Part shown: in pieces, positions 43,601-50,946 of the stretch
Numbering within the stretch: position 1 is the stretch's first letter
How the letters are laid out: each line of letters begins with the position of its first letter
Assembly (NCBI RefSeq): GCF_001545115.1
Contig: NZ_FCNU01000032.1
Location: forward strand, 1-64,000
Direction of reading: 5' to 3'
DNA: 64,000 nt
DNA from: Candidatus Protochlamydia phocaeensis
Lineage (GTDB): Bacteria; Chlamydiota; Chlamydiia; Chlamydiales; Parachlamydiaceae
Notes under the pieces: generated by a model
Databases searched by the model: none
The model's input: the letters and a program-made list of their open reading frames with translations, nothing else
Told to the model about the DNA's origin: nothing
Position numbers and translations under genes: made by a program

Positions 43601-43679
43601 GCCAATGGAAGAGAAGGCCAATCAGGCCTATAAAAAGCGAAGCTGGAATAAGCGCGAAAAAGATTGCGTCTTGCAATAA
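40659..43679 (+). CDS. 1006-residue protein, possible CE-clan cysteine protease domain
   Basis: A large soluble protein, mainly helical in residues 1-600. In the C-terminal third the order is H769 (GHHFNVAFFRL), D786 (AFRIVDNHAVD), Q857, and C864 (ESHNCVFRGVL). H-D spacing is 17, as in Ulp1-type CE-clan proteases, and Q-C spacing is 7. This resembles the His-Asp-Gln-Cys layout of SUMO/ubiquitin proteases and of chlamydial deubiquitinases, but flanking sequence is weak, and the Gly after the Cys is absent. The N-terminal part is not recognised. The AT-rich upstream region and single-gene context suit an effector gene. Confidence 0.5.
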   Translation: MINLDRLSSECKQLCLAEDVDALGNYLLAHPQDTYQLFQQILTESGRQWMASRPHLMGYVFRGIARYSHPNRDCYLALSVKIFNFPSFITEEFLLSLFKSQYLESIMAAFSRLSDEQLKQFVDHHFDAISAHMLSGTPASFSTLARPLFMQSNPFFQLVLSKRENKNFLQKVLLSSLPIEEKIQLFAFIKEKAIAVFQRLLKQDVQGENILYTAVHQLNKDALWKFFIFLQECGTSTVKELLAPLRDCHILNAIQTRHKDLLFTLTVAIYDIDASFVHAWPGLLDLLLETYEQIKRERTDEECVLETIENIIEAYPDPAHPNVQLMRFNFYLDELANLLNGEKLDEALDKLKALPFHPSATNFDMIPPITAFFDSFWRKESIINNPPAFSPWEGIDAETCSLFLPLFSPSSIASHMPQIIKAIESQEGAPAIPKNMVDLKQSNYFLLSLAAANPDLHGSLLDILPDLSPVKIKVIIPQLSKESLFQFLQARPAADPRLICYVAFATSEQLDYCFKQHDMPPAILTNRPAFFFLLKNALVDPFQTTADGNSLIKIFMRHYPLPVLRGTPEILNPSDKLGILSLKSEPDNRIIFEFEGEEKLEMKNFTDPKDFFAATNRRREQNWRKGSEQARFYSQLVKAPQQNFEGQSFCQYLYQHQYSPYLASNLFDLAHSLDLVRWDFKIKTNISDPQTAIHIDPHSYPLLYPKIACLIEAFLFENDDSLLSDSQKFNIIERMFKTAGYFSLKNEQHLEAFKQQSILIIPAGFRGHHFNVAFFRLASHAFRIVDNHAVDTRGILMHCINPNKIDLHALESIQRLKEESPEEGQIYLEEDFLTDWEASSDHPICSLFRQAFNKKSQSDESHNCVFRGVLANFNFQYAFEALQGKELDQFPQILQEVKKQSEWARLFISLSLIIDAYQAGLKQDFPFDPGFEWQARKEIEHLYTKFRIRNGPPSSSLASTFAFFQMLAGLFKEKFKLEDPQPMEEKANQAYKKRSWNKREKDCVLQ

Positions 43680-43688
43680 CCAAAAAGA

Positions 43689-43717
43689 AAGGCTTTGGAT
43701 GAAACACCCAAAGCCTT
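43689..43717. terminator. bidirectional terminator hairpin
   Basis: A perfect 10-bp stem (AAGGCTTTGG and CCAAAGCCTT) with a 9-base loop, between the 3' ends of the large protein gene and the tRNA-Ser gene. T-runs are weak on both sides. Confidence 0.65.
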
Positions 43718-43721
43718 GATG

Positions 43722-43809
43722 CGGAAAGAGAGGGATTTGAACCCTCGATACCCTTTAGGGGTATGCGTCCTTAGCAGGGACGTGCTTTCGGCCACTCAGC
43801 CATCTTTCC
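43722..43809 (-). tRNA. tRNA-Ser (GCT)
   Basis: An 88-nt tRNA with a long variable arm. The acceptor is GGAAAGA paired to TCTTTCC, with discriminator G. The anticodon loop CTGCTAA sits between CGTCC and GGACG, giving anticodon GCT (AGC/AGT codons). The T-arm is GAGGGTTCAAATCCCTC. No CCA is encoded. Confidence 0.96.
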
Positions 43810-44140
43810 AAGATTCAATTTAAAGCAATGAAAACGACTATCGTAATGACCCTTTAGTTTTTATGCAAGCACTGTTTCAATCAAACAGTAGAAAAATGAC
43901 ATTCTCCTTCTTAGAGGGTGTATTAAAACTCCTAAGATTGCTTCTGGAAAAGAAGAGACTTAACATTATTTGCAACCGCTTTAAGCTGCGCCACGCGCGT
44001 GGCTTAATAGGGCCTTTTTCTTCCTCACTCCCTTCAAATTTGAATTTGACTTTCTTATCTTTATAGAAATAAGTAGATTTTCTATATTGACTCAAATAAT
44101 TTATAACTCTATTTACTCTTCATCTATTGGAGCCAGGCGT
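43810..44140. other. intergenic region with a family-2 left arm
   Basis: No gene is supported. CTTCTTAGAGGGTGTATTAA at about 43908-43927 is a family-2 arm without a clear partner. A palindrome gcgccacgcgcgtggc occurs at about 43988-44003. The rest is AT-rich promoter-like sequence ahead of the methyltransferase gene. Confidence 0.45.
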
Positions 44141-44953
44141 ATGAAATTGTTTCTTTACTTCACTTTGGTATTCACCTGCTTATTGACCAAAATCCACCTA
44201 ATCTCAGAACAACTCCCTTCTCCTTCCGAGAAGGAAACCATAAATCTTTATTTAAATTTATTAAAAAAATGCCTCATGAATTCTATTTATGAGGACTCCC
44301 CTTTAGGAAAGACCTATGATTCTTCTGAGCGAGAGAATGGAAAAGATTTTCCATCAAGAGCCCATACCATGATTGGCAAAAAGCGCTTAGACAACTTGCA
44401 ATTCTGCATGGAAGAAATTTTAAAAAACCAAGTTCCTGGAGATTTTATTGAAACAGGAGTCTGGCGCGGAGGCGCTACCATTTTTATGAGGGGATTCTTG
44501 AAGGCATATAAAAATAAAACGCGAAAAGTCTGGGTCGCGGATTCCTTTGAAGGCTTGCCCCCTCCCAATGCCAACTATCCAGCCGACTCCATCGACTTTT
44601 CCCAAATTGACTTTCTTAAGATCTCCGAACAGGAAGTTCAAAATAATTTTAAAAAATACGAATTATTAGATGAACAAGTGATTTTTCTAAAGGGTTTCTT
44701 CGCCGATACCCTTCCTCAAGCGCCTATTGAACAAATTGCCCTTTTGCGCCTAGATGGAGATATGTACCAATCAACAATGGACGCCTTAGTCAACCTCTAT
44801 CCCAAAGTCTCCATAGGCGGATATATTATCATTGATGATTACGATCTTCCTTTTTGCTCTATGGCCGTAGAAGATTATAGAGCTGAACATCAAATTACCG
44901 ATCCCCTGCAAGTCATTGATTGGACCGGCGTCTTCTGGCAACGCACAAAATAA
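44141..44953 (+). CDS. exported TylF/MycF-type O-methyltransferase
   Basis: A 270-residue protein starting at 44141, where GGAG precedes MKLFLYFTLVFTCLLTKIHL, a signal peptide or anchor. The catalytic part is a SAM-dependent TylF/MycF-family methyltransferase: FIETGVWRGGATIFMRGFL (motif I, ~102-120), VWADSFEGLPPPNANYP, and the metal-binding pattern LLRLDGDMYQSTMDALV...GGYIIIDDYDLP. This family methylates hydroxyls of sugars in macrolides and glycans. An N-terminal export signal is unusual because SAM is cytoplasmic; either the segment is a membrane anchor or the enzyme is secreted into the host. Confidence 0.8.
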   Translation: MKLFLYFTLVFTCLLTKIHLISEQLPSPSEKETINLYLNLLKKCLMNSIYEDSPLGKTYDSSERENGKDFPSRAHTMIGKKRLDNLQFCMEEILKNQVPGDFIETGVWRGGATIFMRGFLKAYKNKTRKVWVADSFEGLPPPNANYPADSIDFSQIDFLKISEQEVQNNFKKYELLDEQVIFLKGFFADTLPQAPIEQIALLRLDGDMYQSTMDALVNLYPKVSIGGYIIIDDYDLPFCSMAVEDYRAEHQITDPLQVIDWTGVFWQRTK

Positions 44954-44971
44954 TACGATGTCCCATAAATT

Positions 44972-44999
44972 AAAAACCCAAGGCCTTTAAGCCTTGGGC
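44972..44999 (-). terminator. terminator of the Gly/His/Tyr-rich gene
   Basis: An 8-bp GC-rich stem (CCCAAGGC and GCCTTGGG) with loop ctttaa. On the minus strand it is followed by TTTTTAATTTA. It lies 32 bp beyond the stop of the gene ending at 45032, and also stands behind the convergent methyltransferase gene. Confidence 0.7.
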
Positions 45000-45031
45000 C
45001 TTCTCCACGTGTACTTTTGCAAAAGTCTTCC

Positions 45032-45604
45032 TTATTGATAATAATAGTACGCTCCGCCCCCCGTAGAGTTGTAGTCATAATTGCTGTATGGATAAGAATT
45101 GTAATCGCCTGAGTAAGGATAAGAGTAATAAGAACTAGAGGGATAAGTGTAATAGTAATAGTTTGAAGGATAAGAGTAATAAGAGCTGGATGGATAAGAA
45201 TAAGAATATCCACTATAAGGATAATAGTCGCTATCATAATAAGAATAAAGGGGATAAGAAGCATAATAAGAATCATAGTAAGGATAGGAACCATAATAGC
45301 CCCAATAAGGATATCCTCCATCATTCCAGTAATTCCAGCCGTGATGTCCCCAGCCATGGTGTCCCCAACCATGCCCCCAACCGTGGTGCCCCCAGCCGTG
45401 ACCTCCCCAATGTCCTCCATGATGCCCGCCGAAATGCCCTCCATGCCCGCCAAAATGACCGCCATGCCCACCTCCATGTCCTCCACCATGTCCACCACCG
45501 CCATGCCCACCTCCATGAGCATAAGCCATGTTAAAACCGAGGGGAAGAGCGAAAAGAGCCGCGGACGTTAAGCCGACTAAAAAATATTTTAAGGTGCGGT
45601 ACAT
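45032..45604 (-). CDS. exported Gly/His-rich and Tyr/Ser-rich low-complexity protein
   Basis: A 190-residue secreted protein. The signal peptide is MYRTLKYFLVGLTSAALFAL with cleavage near MAYA (~29). The next ~60 residues are made of GGHGG and GHHGWGH-type units with more than 20 histidines, suited to metal binding. Residues ~95-190 are dominated by Tyr, Ser and Pro (YPSSSYYSYPSN, repeated), like adhesive or surface-coat proteins. AGGGAGG precedes the start. Its composition suggests a secreted or surface material; no domain family is recognised. Confidence 0.75.
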   Translation of the reverse strand: MYRTLKYFLVGLTSAALFALPLGFNMAYAHGGGHGGGGHGGGHGGGHGGHFGGHGGHFGGHHGGHWGGHGWGHHGWGHGWGHHGWGHHGWNYWNDGGYPYWGYYGSYPYYDSYYASYPLYSYYDSDYYPYSGYSYSYPSSSYYSYPSNYYYYTYPSSSYYSYPYSGDYNSYPYSNYDYNSTGGGAYYYYQ

Positions 45605-46032
45605 ACAGACCTCCCTTTGAAAACTAAATAAAATAAAAGAGATGCTTAAACTAATCTCTTCATCGTCCTTTCACTTCTTGCAAAATGAATGCCAATGGCC
45701 AAAGACAAGTCCTATTCTCCAATTGAGAAAGCATGTCGTCTTAGAAACTGTCCTGCCCCCAATCGCCTAATTTGAAATGATTTTCTCTAAAGAGAGTTGA
45801 CTCGAGGTCACTATGGATTCGACAGCAGTTTCTTATTGCCAATATTAAATTAGTTTTTAAAACAATCTTAATATTTATTATAAAAAATAAATAAAGACGT
45901 GTCAAATTTATAATTTAATTATAAATTTAATAATAAATATAAATTTACAAAGATAAAATTGAAAGATTCAACAGCATAATGGCTTATTCAGAGAAAACGA
46001 AATCGACATCATTAGAATTTGAGTGCAGTCTC
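45605..46032. other. 428-bp intergenic region, AT-rich
   Basis: Upstream of the Gly/His-rich gene and downstream of ndh. Apart from probable promoter sequence, I see nothing. The ~45840-45980 stretch is more than 80% A+T, with no family-1 or -2 repeat. Confidence 0.4.
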
Positions 46033-47304
46033 TTATTTATCTTTCTCATCGGAAGGCAATTGGTCAACGGGATGGATGATGACGCGCCCTTGGCGTCTTC
46101 CCTTTAAATAGAGGAACATCCATTGCGTCATCACCAAAATGCGGCTGCGAAAACTGATCAAATAAAAAATATGGATAAAGCACCAGATAAGCCAAGCGAT
46201 AAAGCCGGAAAATTTTAGTTTGCGAACCATGGCCACAGCCTTTCCTCTACCAATTGTGGCAATTGTGCCTTTATCAAAGTAAGCAAAGGACTTGCTCTCT
46301 TTTTTATTGAGGCGGTCTTTAATCACTTTAGCGACGTAGCGGCCTTGCTGAATGGCAACAGGAGCGATTCCTGGGAGGGGCTGTCCTTTATCATCCAGGA
46401 CGGAAGCAGCATCTCCGATGACAAAGACATTGGCATGACCGGGAATGGTCAAATCAGGGTTCACTTGGACTCGGCCGTACTTATCCAGAGGAGCGCCCAG
46501 GGTTTTGAGCAGCGGAGAGGCCTGATTGCCCGCTGCCCAAATCACGTTAGGAGTGGCCAAGAACTTTTCTCCCATATAGAGGCCCTCTGCGGTGACATTT
46601 GTCACGTGAGTATTTAAGAGAATATCCACTCCTAGATCCTTTAAATCCTGATAAGCTTTTTTGGCCAGTTCAGGCGGATAGGAAGGTAAGACTTGACCGG
46701 CGCCTTCGATCAAGTAGATTTTAGATTTTGCGGGATTAATATGCCGGAAATTTTCAAATAAGGTGCGATGGGCAAATTCAGCGATGGACCCAGCCATTTC
46801 AACGCCTGTCGGTCCAGCCCCTACAATGGCAAAAGAGAGATAGCGATTCACCTGTTCCGGATCTTGATAGTGCTGTTCGGCTTTTTCAAAGGCCAATAAA
46901 ATCTGTTCGCGAATATGGACGGCATCCATGATTGTCTTTAAACCGGGGGCATAAGTTTCCCACTGATCATGGCCAAAATAAGACTGCTTAGCGCCGGGAG
47001 CTACAATCAAATAATCATACGCGTAAGAGCCACCTCCTTGAACGCCTATTTTCTGCTGGATGACATCTATTTTCTCTACCTCTGCCATAATGACTTCAGC
47101 GTTGCTTTGGTCACGCAGAATTTCGCGGATGGGAGACGCAATATTATCAATAGACAAAGCGGCGGTCGCCACTTGATAAAGCAGGGGTTGAAAGAGGTGA
47201 TAGTTCGTGCGGTCGATTAAAAGAATATCGACAGGAGCTTTTTTTAAGGCTTGGGCAGCATTAATTCCCCCAAAACCTGCGCCAATGATGATGACTTTAA
47301 CCAC
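46033..47304 (-). CDS. ndh: type II NADH:quinone oxidoreductase (NDH-2)
   Basis: A 423-residue membrane-peripheral flavoenzyme that transfers electrons from NADH to quinone without proton pumping. The FAD motif is VIIIGAGFGGINAAQAL (~4-20), the NADH-binding motif is FAIVGAGPTGVEMAGSIAEF (~163-182), and the second FAD motif is NVFVIGDAASVLDDKGQPLPGIAPVAIQQG (~290-319, in parts). The C-terminal hydrophobic helix (FIAWLIWCFIHIFYLISF) anchors it to the membrane. Length is standard. It stands alone as a single gene. Confidence 0.93.
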   Translation of the reverse strand: MVKVIIIGAGFGGINAAQALKKAPVDILLIDRTNYHLFQPLLYQVATAALSIDNIASPIREILRDQSNAEVIMAEVEKIDVIQQKIGVQGGGSYAYDYLIVAPGAKQSYFGHDQWETYAPGLKTIMDAVHIREQILLAFEKAEQHYQDPEQVNRYLSFAIVGAGPTGVEMAGSIAEFAHRTLFENFRHINPAKSKIYLIEGAGQVLPSYPPELAKKAYQDLKDLGVDILLNTHVTNVTAEGLYMGEKFLATPNVIWAAGNQASPLLKTLGAPLDKYGRVQVNPDLTIPGHANVFVIGDAASVLDDKGQPLPGIAPVAIQQGRYVAKVIKDRLNKKESKSFAYFDKGTIATIGRGKAVAMVRKLKFSGFIAWLIWCFIHIFYLISFRSRILVMTQWMFLYLKGRRQGRVIIHPVDQLPSDEKDK

Positions 47305-47486
47305 GCCAAGCCTCTTGAAAAAGGGGTTATTCTACCATAAAAAGTATAGGGGATTTGATGTTATTTTTTTATTAAAAGGAGTGAAATTTAGACATTTTTC
47401 TCAATTTAAAAGTCATGATTTGCAATAGACATTTGTTTGTTAATGTTTTATGCTTATCGTGTTTAATCTCTTAAGTGGACTTTTGT

Positions 47487-48935
47487 ATGGCAGAATCAAA
47501 CAACATCAAAGTTAAAATCGCCCCTCACTCCAAAGAATCCGAGATGATGGTGCTTGGCTGCATGCTAACCAGCATTAATGGCCTCAATATTGCGGCGGAC
47601 GCTTTAGACGATTCCGATTTTTATTTCACTGAGCACAAAATTATCTTTCAAATCCTCAAAACGGCTTATAAGAAAGATAAGCCCGCCGATATCCACCTTG
47701 TCGCTGAAGAGTTAAAACGCCAGGACAAGCTCAGCGCAGTCGGCGGAGTGGCTTATTTGACCACGCTGGCCCAATACGCGGGAACATCGGCCTTTATCGA
47801 AGAGTATGTCGAGCTTGTCCACAACAAGTCTTTGCTGCGCAAGATGATCAACGCGGCCCAGCTAGTCGAGAAAGTGGCCTTGGAAGAGCCGCTTGATGTA
47901 CACACTAGCTTGGACGAGGCCCAGCAGCTTTTCTTCCAGATTAGCCAGTCGGCCAATCCTGCCGCGGGCGTGACGATCCAAGACATTTTCTCCGGGCTGC
48001 GTTCCGAATCAGGCATTCCTTATTTAAAGGAACTGCAGGAAAAGCAAGAGCGCTACGCCCAACGTGGACCGGAAGACACGGGAATTAGCGGCACACCTTC
48101 TCACTTTGTCGATCTCGACAAGATGATCAATGGATTGAATAATTCCAACCTCATGATTTTGGCAGCCCGCCCTGCCATGGGAAAAACATCTTTTGCTTTG
48201 AATATAGCAGAAAATGTCTGCTTTAAAAGCAAGATCCCCGTCGGCATTTTTTCTTTGGAAATGTCGGCCGAACAGCTTGTCCACCGCATTATCTGTTCGC
48301 AAGCCGAAGTGGAATCGGACAAGATCAAAACGGGATCTTTAGACGGCATGGAGTATCAGCGCATTGTCAGCTGCGTCAGTGAAATGCAAAAGCATGTCAT
48401 GATCATCGACGACCAAGCCGGACTTAAAATTACGGATTTGCGCGCACGGGCACGTCGCATGAAGGAAAGCTATGGCATTGGCCTTCTCGTCATCGACTAC
48501 TTACAGCTTCTCTCCGGTTCAGGCTCTAACCGCACGACGGAAAATCGTCAAAATGAAATCTCGGAAATTTCCCGCATGCTGAAAAACTTAGCCCGCGAAT
48601 TGAATATTCCCATCATTTGCTTATCTCAATTATCGCGTAAAGTCGAAGACCGGCCTGGGCATCGCCCCATGATGAGCGACTTGCGCGAAAGCGGCAGTAT
48701 CGAGCAAGACTCCGATATCGTCATGTTTCTACTCCGCCGCGAATATTATGATCCTCTAGATAAGCCGGGAATGGCCGAACTGATCATTGCCAAAAACCGC
48801 CACGGCAGCGTCGGAAGCGTGAACTTGACATTCCGCAAAGACTATGCACAATTCGTCAATTATACGCCCGTTAAGTACGAGGGCGAAATGGATCCCGATG
48901 CAGAGAGGGAATTTAGCCATTTCTCCCCTCAATAA
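47487..48935 (+). CDS. dnaB: replicative DNA helicase DnaB
   Basis: A 482-residue hexameric 5'-3' helicase of the replisome. The start at 47487 is preferred to an in-frame GTG four codons upstream. The N-terminal DnaB domain is at ~10-115 (SEMMVLGCMLTS). The RecA-like core has Walker A ARPAMGKTSFALNIAENV (~231-248), Walker B LLVIDYLQLLSG (~331-342), SQLSRKVEDRPGHRPMMSDLRESGSIEQD (motif H3/H4, in parts) and IIAKNRHGS (~434-442). No intein is present. The tRNA-Ser(GGA) gene follows 76 bp downstream. Confidence 0.97.
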   Translation: MAESNNIKVKIAPHSKESEMMVLGCMLTSINGLNIAADALDDSDFYFTEHKIIFQILKTAYKKDKPADIHLVAEELKRQDKLSAVGGVAYLTTLAQYAGTSAFIEEYVELVHNKSLLRKMINAAQLVEKVALEEPLDVHTSLDEAQQLFFQISQSANPAAGVTIQDIFSGLRSESGIPYLKELQEKQERYAQRGPEDTGISGTPSHFVDLDKMINGLNNSNLMILAARPAMGKTSFALNIAENVCFKSKIPVGIFSLEMSAEQLVHRIICSQAEVESDKIKTGSLDGMEYQRIVSCVSEMQKHVMIIDDQAGLKITDLRARARRMKESYGIGLLVIDYLQLLSGSGSNRTTENRQNEISEISRMLKNLARELNIPIICLSQLSRKVEDRPGHRPMMSDLRESGSIEQDSDIVMFLLRREYYDPLDKPGMAELIIAKNRHGSVGSVNLTFRKDYAQFVNYTPVKYEGEMDPDAEREFSHFSPQ

Positions 48936-49011
48936 AGACAAGAAGCTTTCTGAAATGATTAGTTTCGCTTGCAACATAAATCAGCATAATTTAATCTTTT
49001 AGCTTCCTTTT

Positions 49012-49099
49012 GGAGGAGTGTCCGAGTGGCTTAAGGAGCACGCTTGGAAAGCGTGTGTACGCTAAACACGTACCGTGGGTTCGAATCCCACCTCCTCCG
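49012..49099 (+). tRNA. tRNA-Ser (GGA)
   Basis: An 88-nt tRNA with a long variable arm. Acceptor GGAGGAG pairs with CTCCTCC, discriminator G. The anticodon stem-loop CACGC-TTGGAAA-GCGTG gives anticodon GGA (TCC/TCT codons). T-arm: GTGGGTTCGAATCCCAC. CCA is not encoded. Confidence 0.96.
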
Positions 49100-49130
49100 T
49101 TCTTTTATCCGAGGAGATTTGAAGCGTTCA

Positions 49131-49740
<610 letters not shown>

Positions 49741-50088
49741 TCTAATGAAACGTCTCTAGAAAGAATCGGCCTATTCGCTCTTTAGTATTTGCTTGCCTAA
49801 TCTTACTTTACTGATCTTCCATAAAAGGCTTTAAGCACGAGAGAAAGTGAAATCTTTATTTACCATTATGAAGTAGAGCCGTTTATGCGAGCGATAAGCA
49901 GGACAGGCCATGTTCATCATTCTCTCCCCTGTTAGCACAGGTATGCTAGCTAACTGACGGCTTACATCACTACCAATTTATTTCTATAATTTTAATTATT
50001 TTTTTGTTAGAATTTTGAAAACAATAATTATTTAAAAATCAACAAAACATAAAAAGGTAACGATAAAAATTTAATAGAAGGATAAACA
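49741..50088. other. intergenic region with gene debris and AT-rich promoter
   Basis: Nothing with an intact frame is seen. The part next to the Fic pseudogene (49741-49900) probably once held its promoter or 5' end. 49970-50088 is AT-rich and ends in GAAGGA before the next start. Confidence 0.4.
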
Positions 50089-50589
50089 ATGTTCAATACT
50101 TATGGAATTCGCTCGGTCAATCAAGAAACCTTCAATACAAGATATCATGATACCCTCACCTTTCCTCGCCCTTCGAGAAATATCATTGTGACAGCATTAC
50201 GTATAAATAATGCTGTATTGAACGTTTTGGGATATATTCCCGGTGTATCGGTTGTCTCCGGATGTGTGAGAATGGCTATAGGAGCAGGCATTATCGGAGT
50301 CACGCTAGCAATTGGTGACCGTAAAGCAAGCTCAGGTGACATTATTGGACGTTGGTACGACGAAGCGATCGGAACAGGAATTGCACAAATTGTTCGCGGG
50401 GCATTAGAAGCAATCGTTCCATTTGGGTGGGTTGCAAATGCGACTCTTGACGTCATCGCTACGCCATTTAATCTTTCCAAGGAAATTGAAGGTTCCTCGG
50501 TTTGTGCAGGTTGCATGATGGGTTCGCATGTTAGCCCCCATAGCGACGTCGATTATCCCTTCCCTCTTTGGCTCCTACATCTGGTATAA
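50089..50589 (+). CDS. small hydrophobic protein, inclusion-membrane-like layout
   Basis: A 166-residue protein with ribosome-binding site GAAGGA. Residues ~35-80 contain a long hydrophobic stretch (NNAVLNVLGYIPGVSVVSGCVRM, IGAGIIGVTLAIG) and ~98-125 a second, weaker one (GIAQIVRGALEAIVPFGWV). The N-terminus (~1-30) is polar. Two close hydrophobic lobes in a small protein recall chlamydial Inc proteins; no sequence motif settles this. It ends ...PFPLWLLHLV. The neighbours are unrelated. Confidence 0.5.
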   Translation: MFNTYGIRSVNQETFNTRYHDTLTFPRPSRNIIVTALRINNAVLNVLGYIPGVSVVSGCVRMAIGAGIIGVTLAIGDRKASSGDIIGRWYDEAIGTGIAQIVRGALEAIVPFGWVANATLDVIATPFNLSKEIEGSSVCAGCMMGSHVSPHSDVDYPFPLWLLHLV

Positions 50590-50734
50590 TTGAAAATCAA
50601 AGAAAGTGATATCGAATAAATGGCTAACTGAAAATAAATTTTCTCTTTCCGACGGCTATCCGCTTTGGTTGCCGTTTGTTTTATTTTTTCACGCTTACAT
50701 TAAATCTTCTCCAGACAAAACTATTCTCAAAAGC

Positions 50735-50822
50735 TATTAAAAAACCTAATGATTTGAATTCGAGTTCTTTTTCTCTAAGAAATAAATACTCAACTATCGA
50801 TTATTAGGGGAGTTAATACGCC
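50735..50822. repeat. family-2 repeat, degenerate copy
   Basis: In the 357-bp gap, ctattaaaaaacctaatgat and ttcgagttctttttctctaa form the left arm, and gattattaggggagttaata with cgccttcaga forms a poor right arm. The remaining gap is AT-rich promoter-like sequence. Confidence 0.45.
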
Positions 50823-50946
50823 TTCAGATAATTATAAGTTTTAAATGAATTAAATTATTTTTATCTATTTAAGCATTGCTTTATTTGCTAGTTTGGAATA
50901 AATTAACCCCGCCATTACTAATAAAAATAAAATTATGGAGAAATGA

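Noticed and set aside
45163-45571. Long frames antisense to the Gly/His/Tyr-rich gene (120 and 76 codons) and an overlapping minus frame of 210 codons
   Set aside because: They are translations of the same low-complexity repeats in other frames. Only the frame with a signal peptide and AGGGAGG site is credible.
45770-45860. A tmRNA-like ggattcgac string
   Set aside because: The surrounding sequence has no tRNA-like domain or tag reading frame.
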